Source: Planctomycetota bacterium
Lineage (GTDB): Bacteria > Planctomycetota > UBA8742 > JACQVU01
DNA: 6,350 nt
Direction: 5' to 3'
Assembly (NCBI GenBank): GCA_016209585.1
Contig: JACQVU010000343.1
Location: 1 to 6,350 of the forward strand
In this document: positions 1-4,931 of the stretch, piece by piece
Layout of the letters: the number at the start of each line of letters is the position of its first letter
How positions within the stretch are numbered: position 1 is the stretch's first letter
Notes under the pieces: model-generated
The model's database searches: none
What the model was told of the DNA's origin: nothing
Seen by the model: only the letters and a program-made list of their open reading frames with translations
Position numbers and translations under genes: made by a program

Positions 1-1
1 G

Positions 2-481
2 GGTCTCGACGCGCCGGTGGAAGAGGTCTCCTGGAACGACTGCCGGCAGTTCTGCGAGAAAGCCGGTCTGCGGTTGCCGAGCGAGGCGGAGTGGGAATAC
101 GCCTGCCGCGCGGGGACGACCACGCGCTGGTCGTTCAGCGACGACGAATCCACGCTGGGTGAGCACGCCTGGTACGACGCCAATTCAGGAAACACGGCGT
201 ATCTGGTCGGTCAGAAGAAGCCCAACGCCTGGGGACTGTACGACATGCACGGCAACGTCTGGGAGTGGTGCGAAGACGAGTGGCACGATTCGTACGACGG
301 CGCGCCGACGGACGGGGCCCCCTGGGTGTCCAACAAGGGCGTCTACCGGGTGCTTCGGGGGGTCTCGTGGTTCCACTTCGCGAGCGTCGTCCACGCAGCG
401 TATCGCCACCGGGAAACCCCCGGCTTCCGGTACATCTTCAGCCTCGGGTTCCGGGTGTCGGCGTCCGTGTCCCCGCGCTGA
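2..481 (+). CDS. FGE-sulfatase (SUMF1/EgtB/PvdO)-like domain protein, C-terminal part
   Basis: This is the 3' end of a gene whose start lies before the window; the frame is open from position 2 and ends with TGA at 479-481 (159 residues seen). A GTG at 17 is an internal valine codon in the PVEEVSW motif, not a start. Hallmarks of the formylglycine-generating-enzyme-like fold appear in order: VSWNDCRQFC, RLPSEAEWEYACRAGT, NAWGLYDMHGNVWEWC, RVLRGVSW and a terminal LGFRV. Family members include true FGE, which oxidises a sulfatase cysteine, EgtB-type iron enzymes, PvdO, and many bacterial copies of unknown role, often fused to kinases or secreted. In true FGE the catalytic cysteine pair lies in the C-terminal stretch between the SW motif and LGFR. 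Here that stretch has no cysteine, so formylglycine-forming activity is unlikely. The usual RGGSW is RGVSW. The domain assignment is secure, but the substrate and upstream domains are unknown. It appears unrelated to the metal-efflux genes that follow. Confidence 0.87.
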   Translation, partial: GLDAPVEEVSWNDCRQFCEKAGLRLPSEAEWEYACRAGTTTRWSFSDDESTLGEHAWYDANSGNTAYLVGQKKPNAWGLYDMHGNVWEWCEDEWHDSYDGAPTDGAPWVSNKGVYRVLRGVSWFHFASVVHAAYRHRETPGFRYIFSLGFRVSASVSPR

Positions 482-521
482 GCGGATGCGACCGCAAGCG
501 CCGTGGGGTCGAAAGCGTGCG

Positions 522-575
522 GACCATGGAATGGTCAATCGCGCGGCCTGAAGACCGGCGCATCGACCATGCGCC
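522..575 (+). terminator. Tandem hairpins downstream of the FGE-like gene (possible terminator)
   Basis: Two perfect inverted repeats follow the stop codon of the FGE-like gene closely. The first is GACCAT-gga-ATGGTC at 522-536 (6-bp stem, 3-nt loop). The second is GGCGCAT-cgacc-ATGCGCC at 557-575 (7-bp stem, 5-nt loop). Neither is followed by a run of T, so this is not a classical intrinsic terminator. It could be a U-less terminator, an RNA 3'-end stabiliser, or chance in GC-rich DNA. The position, 40 to 95 nt after a stop codon, favours a 3'-end role. Confidence 0.35.
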
Positions 576-690
576 TGACAGCAGTCCTGCGACCCGTTTC
601 AGGTGTCAGTTTTCCAACACAAAGAGGAGAGTGCTGTTTGATATCATCCGGTTCCGAACGTCAATCTCCCGAAGACGCTTGCATGCTAAT

Positions 691-705
691 GGAATAAAGT
701 ATTCC
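691..705. promoter_or_regulatory. Perfect inverted repeat in AT-rich patch, candidate operator
   Basis: GGAATA-aag-TATTCC is a perfect 6-bp inverted repeat with a 3-bp spacer. It sits in the most AT-rich part of the window, about 160 bp before the start of the efflux channel gene. The size and symmetry would suit a dimeric regulator, and the location suits control of the efflux operon. It does not match an operator that I recognise for CueR, CusR or CopY. No regulator gene is visible in the window. The match could also be chance. Confidence 0.25.
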
Positions 706-865
706 CTCCCTTGAGTTTAGAGAAATGTCGCTCGCGGGCGCGGTTTTCGGACCGAACGTTGCGAACGACGGAGCGAGACGGAAGGCGAATCACCGTCTTT
801 CACGGGGGATCGTCTTTCCGGCGGCGCGTCTCCGGTGAAGGGTTTGCTCTCCAGCCGGGATACAG

Positions 866-2284
866 ATGAACTCCGTTTCCGCGAAACTTGGCTGGCTGAC
901 GTTCACCGCGCGGGCCGCGGTTCTCGCGCCGGCGTTCGGGCTGGCCGGGTGCGTGCTCGCGCCCGGCGGGCTGGGCGATGAGGAAGCCAAGTCCGCCGCC
1001 GCCGGCGAGGCGTGGGGTGTTCCAGAGGCGGATCGGCCGCCGGCGCCCGACCTGCCGCCGGAGGCAGATTGGCGCGCCGTCTTGCGGCGGGCCTTTCTCA
1101 CCAACGGCGACCTGGAGGCTGCCTACCACCGCTGGCGCGCGGCCCTGGCCGCGGTGACGGCGGAGTCGGCCTACCCGATGATGAACGTGATGCCCTCGTT
1201 CGGCTACCTGTTCAGCGACGAGAAGATGAAGGCGTGGGATCGGGTGACCGGCACGGTGGCGTTTGATTCGGCTTCGGCGACCCCCTTTCCCACGAAGGTG
1301 ATGAAGGCGGGCGAGATCGCTCTGGAAGAAGCCCGCGCCGCCGGCGAGCGGTTCCGGGGGCGGAAGTTCGCGCTCCAGCGGCGCGTCCTGTCAATGTGGT
1401 TCGAGATCGCGGCGATGGACGAAATGATCCGGCTGGAGCGGAGCGACGTGGCGCTGGCGCGCGTGTTCCTCGACACCGCCGCGGCGCGGGTGGCGGCGGG
1501 GGGGCCGCAGGCGGACCTCTCGCGGGCCGAGATCGATACGCGGCTGGCCGAGGATCGCCTCGCCGCGCTGCTGGCGCGCCGCCGCGCGGCGGAGGCCGGC
1601 CTGAACGGGATGCTGGCGCGGCCGCCCTGGGGGGTGATCAGCACGGGCGTGGGGTTGTTCGCGCCCCGGCCGCTGGCCGTGGACGACGCCGCGCTGCTGC
1701 GCGCCGGCGTGGCCGCGAACCCGGAACTGGCGGCGCTGGCGCGTGAGAGCGCCGGGCGGGAGGCCGCGCTCGACCTGGCGCGGCAGCAGTTCATCCCCGA
1801 CGTGGCGCCGATGTTCTCGTTCACCGGCAGCATCGAGCGCATGGTGGGCGCCATGGTCAGCGTGCCCACCAACGTCCCCGCCATCGCGGCGCGCGTCCGC
1901 GAGGCGGAGGCCGCGCTGGAGGCCGCGCGCGCCATGACGCGCCAGGCCCGCGCCGACAGCGGCGCGCGCTACGTGGCCGCGCTGGTGGCGCTGCGCGACG
2001 CCGAGCGCCAGCGCGCGCTGCTGGAGGAAACCGTGATTCCCGCGGCCGCCCGCGCGGCCGCGAACGCCGAGGCGGGGTACGTCACGTCGCAGGTCATGTA
2101 CCGCGACCTGATCGACGCGCGGCGCATGGAACTTGACGTGCGCCGCATGGCTGTCGAGGCGCGCCTGGCCCGCGAGCAGCGGCTGGCCGAGGTCGAGGAA
2201 CTGGCGGGCGTGGACGCGGAGGCGGTGGGAGGGGAGGCGGGATCGCGCGAGGTTTCAGCGGGAGGGGAACATGTCGGGCGCTGA
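866..2284 (+). CDS. TolC-family outer-membrane efflux lipoprotein (CusC/CzcC-like)
   Basis: This 472-residue protein is the probable outer-membrane channel of the tripartite metal-efflux system. The N-terminus is a lipoprotein signal: a hydrophobic stretch at residues 10-28 ends in the lipobox LAGC with the lipidated cysteine at C29. Residue +2 is Val, which does not signal retention in the inner membrane. The mature part shows the duplicated TolC pattern: long Ala/Arg/Glu-rich helices at about 145-250 and 278-308, and a second set at about 337-446. The second set includes ARVREAEAALEAARA and ends in the channel-type motif YVTSQVMYRDLIDARR near 405-420. Length is normal for the family. A tail after about residue 449 is Gly/Glu/Ala-rich and probably disordered. 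The ATG at 866 has only a weak ribosome site (GGGA at 857-860), but it places the signal peptide correctly. The adaptor and pump genes downstream support a Cu/Ag role, although substrate cannot be read from this protein alone. A 7-G run lies at 1498-1504. Confidence 0.9.
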   Translation: MNSVSAKLGWLTFTARAAVLAPAFGLAGCVLAPGGLGDEEAKSAAAGEAWGVPEADRPPAPDLPPEADWRAVLRRAFLTNGDLEAAYHRWRAALAAVTAESAYPMMNVMPSFGYLFSDEKMKAWDRVTGTVAFDSASATPFPTKVMKAGEIALEEARAAGERFRGRKFALQRRVLSMWFEIAAMDEMIRLERSDVALARVFLDTAAARVAAGGPQADLSRAEIDTRLAEDRLAALLARRRAAEAGLNGMLARPPWGVISTGVGLFAPRPLAVDDAALLRAGVAANPELAALARESAGREAALDLARQQFIPDVAPMFSFTGSIERMVGAMVSVPTNVPAIAARVREAEAALEAARAMTRQARADSGARYVAALVALRDAERQRALLEETVIPAAARAAANAEAGYVTSQVMYRDLIDARRMELDVRRMAVEARLAREQRLAEVEELAGVDAEAVGGEAGSREVSAGGEHVGR

Positions 2285-2296
2285 AGATCGCCGGGA

Positions 2297-2316
2297 TCGC
2301 GGTGGCTGGACCGCGG
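2297..2316. terminator. Hairpin between convergent genes, candidate bidirectional terminator
   Basis: CGCGGT-ggctgg-ACCGCG (2298-2315) is a perfect 6-bp GC-rich stem with a 6-nt loop, extendable by a T-G wobble at 2297/2316. It lies in the 49-bp gap between the stop of the TolC-like gene (plus strand) and the stop of the 109-aa gene (minus strand), where a bidirectional terminator would be expected. No T run follows on either strand, so efficiency as an intrinsic terminator is doubtful. Confidence 0.4.
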
Positions 2317-2333
2317 GCACAAGGTGGGCGGCT

Positions 2334-2663
2334 TCACGGGTTGAGTGTGGCCTCGTCGTCGTCGGTCCGGGCTTCACCGGGCGCCGGGTCTCGCTCCCCT
2401 TCGGGCCCCTTGCTTTCCAGTTCAACCATCGCGGCGGCGGCGCGACGCTCCGCGATGATGCTCGCGAGCAGATACAGAACAAGGGCGGCAGGCCAGAGCC
2501 GAATGACCCAGGCGAGAACTTCGTCCGCATCAGCGGTGCGTCCCCCGGTCACCCAGACGCTGAGACCAAAGGCGGCTGTGTGAGCCAAGAACGCACGGTC
2601 AATGACCGGAAGGCCCCGCCATACTTCCTTCGTTCGTTCAAGATGTTCGCTCGTCAACCCCAT
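2334..2663 (-). CDS. Small membrane protein of unknown function (109 aa)
   Basis: I do not recognise a family. The ATG at 2663-2661 is preceded by GAGG (2669-2672) at a 5-nt spacing, a good ribosome site, and the start overlaps the stop of the upstream minus-strand gene by 10 nt. This is typical of translationally coupled genes. The product opens with a charged helix (residues 1-20). It then has a hydrophobic stretch at about 22-39, a clear transmembrane segment at about 49-71 (VLAWVIRLWPAALVLYLLAS), and a charged, acidic and probably disordered tail with DDDE near the end. The open frame continues upstream past 2663 through the adaptor gene, but that part is low-complexity shadow sequence. 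Codon use has more A/T third positions than the flanking efflux genes, which hints at a different origin or lower expression. The gene runs against the efflux genes on either side. No catalytic or metal-binding motif is visible. Confidence 0.6.
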   Translation of the reverse strand: MGLTSEHLERTKEVWRGLPVIDRAFLAHTAAFGLSVWVTGGRTADADEVLAWVIRLWPAALVLYLLASIIAERRAAAAMVELESKGPEGERDPAPGEARTDDDEATLNP

Positions 2664-2860
2664 TTCAGCCTCACGCCGCACTTCGGATTGCCGCACCGGG
2701 GCTGCGGACGTTTCACCAAGGTTCCACAGATGGGGCACGGGTACCGTCCAGCGATGGCGTTGGCGAGCCACCGCGCGAACGGCATGGCGCCGAGGCTTCC
2801 CAGGAACACCGCCGTCTTCTTGAGGCGCGCGATGCGCTTCTCTTCGTCGGTCAGCGGCAT
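2654..2860 (-). CDS. Small zinc-ribbon-like protein (68 aa)
   Basis: This short protein starts MPLTDEEKRI, has a hydrophobic or amphipathic segment at about residues 17-38, and ends in a four-cysteine module: CPIC at 42-45 and CGNPKC at 56-61. The CxxC-x10-Cx4C pattern is expected to bind one zinc or another thiophilic metal. The chosen ATG (2860-2858) has no clear ribosome site. A GTG at 2899-2897 in the same frame has a well-spaced GAGGG upstream and would add 13 residues, but it would overlap the first codons of the adaptor gene on the other strand. I prefer the ATG because its N-terminus looks natural. It is the first gene of a two-gene minus-strand unit with the 109-aa membrane protein. 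The CPICG string also occurs in the adjacent adaptor's metal-binding domain, though the two are different folds. Function is unknown; a membrane-associated zinc-ribbon protein is the best description. Confidence 0.6.
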   Translation of the reverse strand: MPLTDEEKRIARLKKTAVFLGSLGAMPFARWLANAIAGRYPCPICGTLVKRPQPRCGNPKCGVRLKWG

Positions 2861-2869
2861 GGCAAAGCC

Positions 2870-2873
2870 AGGA
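2870..2873 (+). promoter_or_regulatory. Ribosome binding site of the adaptor gene
   Basis: AGGA lies 7 nt before the ATG at 2881. This is the clearest ribosome site of the plus-strand efflux genes and supports that start. It falls in the 20-bp gap between the divergent adaptor and zinc-ribbon genes. Confidence 0.6.
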
Positions 2874-2880
2874 TAGCAGA

Positions 2881-4902
2881 ATGGCCTCCTCCGAACCACT
2901 CGATCCCTCGAACAGGGTCCCCGCCGCTTCAGGAGGCAATCCGATCAGCACGGGCCGCGCGCCACGTCCCGCGGGTCGAACGGTTTCGATTCGGGTCGCT
3001 CCTTGGGCGCTCGCGCTGCTCATCGGCATCGCCATCGGCGCCCGCTGGCACGAAAGTTTCCCCTGGCTGGGCGGCGGATCGGGAGCCGAAGCCAGCCGGC
3101 AGAAACAAATCTGGACCTGCGGCATGCACCCGGACATCCGGCAGGACCATCCCGGCTCGTGCCCCATCTGCGGCATGGCCCTGGCGCCGATCAAGGCCCA
3201 ACCCGACGGCAAGGGAGTGAAGATCGACCCGGTGGAGATCGACCCGGTGATGGTCCAGAACATCGGCGTGCGCCTCGCCCGCGTGGAGCAGGGGCCGCTG
3301 GCGCGTTCCATTCGCGCGGTGGGGTCGATCGATGAGATGGAATCGAACCGCTACGACGTGAACCTCCGCGTCAGCGGCTGGATCGAGCGCCTCTACGCCG
3401 ACACCGACGGGATGATGATCGCCCGCGGCGAGCCGCTTTTCGACCTCTACAGCCCGGAACTGGTGGTCGGCGCGCAGGAACTGGCGGCGGCGGCGCGCGC
3501 CCTGGCCACCGCGGCGGGGGAATCTCCGGAGCGGCGCGCGGCCCAGGCGCTCCACGCGGCGGCCACCGCCAAACTGCTCAACTGGGGCGTGGACCAGGAA
3601 CAGATTGATCGCCTCGCCGCCGCTCCCGCCCCGCCGCGGACCGTGACCTTTTTCAGCCCCATCAGCGGCCACGTCACGGAGCGGATGGTGCAGGCCGGCT
3701 CCGCCGTGAAGGCCGGCGAGCGGGTGCTGCGGCTCGTGGACCACTCCGCGGTCTGGCTCGACGCGCGGGTGCCGGAGGCGGACATCGGCAAGGTGCGCGT
3801 CGGGGCCAAGGTGACGGCCACCGTGCCCGCGGCGCCCGGAACGGAGTTCACGGGCGAGGTGGCGCTCATCCACCCCCACCTCGACCACATGGTGCGCACC
3901 GCCCTGGTGCGCGCGCGGATCGACAACCGCGCGCTGCTGCTGCGCCACGCGATGTACGCCACCGCCCACATCGAAAGCCCGCCGGTCGAGGACGCGCGCA
4001 TCATCCCCCGTGAAGCCGTGCTCGACACCGGCGCGCGCCAACTGGTGTTCGTCGCGCTGGGCGAGGGGAAGTTCGACCCCCGCGACGTGGTCATCGGCGC
4101 GGAGGGCGACGGCGGCCGCGTCCAGGTGCTCTCCGGTCTCGCCACCGGAGAGATGGTGGTGGCCAGCGGCCAGTTCCTCATCGACGCCGAAAGCCGCACC
4201 CGCGAGGCCACGCGCAAGTTCCAGGCCGGCAAGGCGGTGACGGAGCCGGCGGGCGGCGCGTCCGGCGGGGAGCATCGCCACGGGGGGGGCGGTCCCACCA
4301 GCGGTGACGGCGCCCCCGCGCCAGCCGCGTTTTTTCCGGCGCCGACCCCCGCGCCCAGCCGACCCCTGACCCTGGAACCCGGACCCAAGCCCGGCGCTGA
4401 CAGCCCAAGCGGCTCCGCCGCAGGTGCGCCGCCGCGGGCGATGGCCCCAGGCGGGAACGAGGCGCGCCCCGCGTGGGAGTCTTCCGGAGAGGCGGCGCTG
4501 GCCTCCTACCTGGACCTCGCCGAGGCGCTCGGCCGGTCCTCGCCGGAAGAGACGAAGTTCGACGGCGCGTCCATGACTCGCGCGGCGGCCGAGTTGCGGG
4601 CGGCTGCCGGCGAGGGTGAGTCGCGGGTCGCAACCGCCACGGCGCTCGCCAAGGCGGCGGAGGTGTTCAGCGCCGCCCCCGCGGGCGAGCAGCGCGAGGC
4701 GTTCAAGGCGCTGAGCGCCGCAGCCATCGCGCTCGCCGACGCCCTGATCCCGGCGACGCTCCCGGCGAAGCAGGTCCACGTGCTGAACTGCCCCATGGCG
4801 CCGGGCGACTGGCTCCAGCGGGGGATCGAGGTGGCCAACCCCTACTACGGGTCGCGCATGAAGTCCTGCGGCAAGGTCGTTCGCTCTATTTCAGGCTGGT
4901 AG
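2881..4902 (+). CDS. cusB: CusB-type Cu/Ag efflux periplasmic adaptor with HMBD and DUF3347 domains
   Basis: This 673-residue membrane-fusion protein should link the RND pump to the outer-membrane channel and hand metal to the pump. Domains in order: a 37-residue N-terminal tail; a membrane anchor at about 38-54; a heavy-metal-binding domain at 77-105 with CGMHP (C80) and CPICGM (C94, C97); and the CusB/HlyD core at about 120-445. The core includes the lipoyl-type half SPISGHVTERMVQAGSAVKAGE and the beta-barrel part AVWLDARVPEADIGKVRVG. A disordered Gly/Pro/Ala linker follows at about 452-535, with a short His patch (EHRH). Last is a DUF3347 domain at about 536-664, with the end motifs VLNCPMAPGDWLQRG (C637, M639) and NPYYGSRMKSCG (M660, C663). 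E. coli CusB, about 400 residues, lacks both extra domains. DUF3347 occurs elsewhere as a stand-alone or fused partner of copper systems and may replace a CusF-like chaperone; that is inference. An 8-G run lies in the linker. The pump gene follows after 29 bp. Confidence 0.95.
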   Translation: MASSEPLDPSNRVPAASGGNPISTGRAPRPAGRTVSIRVAPWALALLIGIAIGARWHESFPWLGGGSGAEASRQKQIWTCGMHPDIRQDHPGSCPICGMALAPIKAQPDGKGVKIDPVEIDPVMVQNIGVRLARVEQGPLARSIRAVGSIDEMESNRYDVNLRVSGWIERLYADTDGMMIARGEPLFDLYSPELVVGAQELAAAARALATAAGESPERRAAQALHAAATAKLLNWGVDQEQIDRLAAAPAPPRTVTFFSPISGHVTERMVQAGSAVKAGERVLRLVDHSAVWLDARVPEADIGKVRVGAKVTATVPAAPGTEFTGEVALIHPHLDHMVRTALVRARIDNRALLLRHAMYATAHIESPPVEDARIIPREAVLDTGARQLVFVALGEGKFDPRDVVIGAEGDGGRVQVLSGLATGEMVVASGQFLIDAESRTREATRKFQAGKAVTEPAGGASGGEHRHGGGGPTSGDGAPAPAAFFPAPTPAPSRPLTLEPGPKPGADSPSGSAAGAPPRAMAPGGNEARPAWESSGEAALASYLDLAEALGRSSPEETKFDGASMTRAAAELRAAAGEGESRVATATALAKAAEVFSAAPAGEQREAFKALSAAAIALADALIPATLPAKQVHVLNCPMAPGDWLQRGIEVANPYYGSRMKSCGKVVRSISGW

Positions 4903-4931
4903 CGTGGCGGGGCAACACCAGAGCCATTCAG

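Larger units (their letters stand above)
482..865. other. Non-coding spacer between FGE-like gene and efflux channel gene
   Basis: This 384-bp stretch has no convincing gene. The short open frames in it lack family-like sequence. A GTG at 631 follows a GAGGAGA purine run by only about one base and opens just 27 codons. The left part (about 482-600) is GC-rich and holds two hairpins. The middle (about 605-725) is clearly more AT-rich than the rest of the window and carries the palindrome TGATATCA (639-646) and a perfect inverted repeat at 691-705. Further right are short inverted repeats TTCGGaCCGAA (746-756) and CGTTgcgAACG (757-767). This is the natural place for the promoter and operator of the efflux operon, but I could not find a well-spaced -35/-10 pair. 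Confidence 0.7.

Noticed and set aside
631..714. 27-codon frame starting GTG after a GAGGAGA purine run
   Set aside because: The gap between the purine run and the GTG is too short for a working ribosome site, and the peptide has no distinctive features.
638..720. Possible sigma-70 promoter in the AT-rich patch (TTGATA at 638, TTGCAT at 679, TTGAGT at 711)
   Set aside because: None of these -35-like hexamers has a credible -10 hexamer at 16-18 bp spacing.
1204..1935. 243-aa minus-strand Ser/Ala/Arg-rich open frame
   Set aside because: It is an antisense shadow of the TolC-like gene, typical of Ala/Arg-rich coding DNA read backwards.
2133..2876. 247-aa plus-strand open frame spanning the channel gene end and the cassette
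   Set aside because: It overlaps the end of the TolC-like gene in another frame and is antisense to two more protein-like small genes. It has no domain and no supporting start signal.
2664..3311. Upstream extension of the 109-aa minus-strand gene to a 325-aa frame
   Set aside because: The extension runs through the adaptor gene and the zinc-ribbon gene in another frame and looks like shadow sequence. The ATG at 2663 has a good ribosome site and begins protein-like sequence.
2929..4779. 616-aa minus-strand open frame
   Set aside because: It is antisense to the adaptor gene, is Arg/Gly/His-rich low-complexity sequence, and shows no family motifs.
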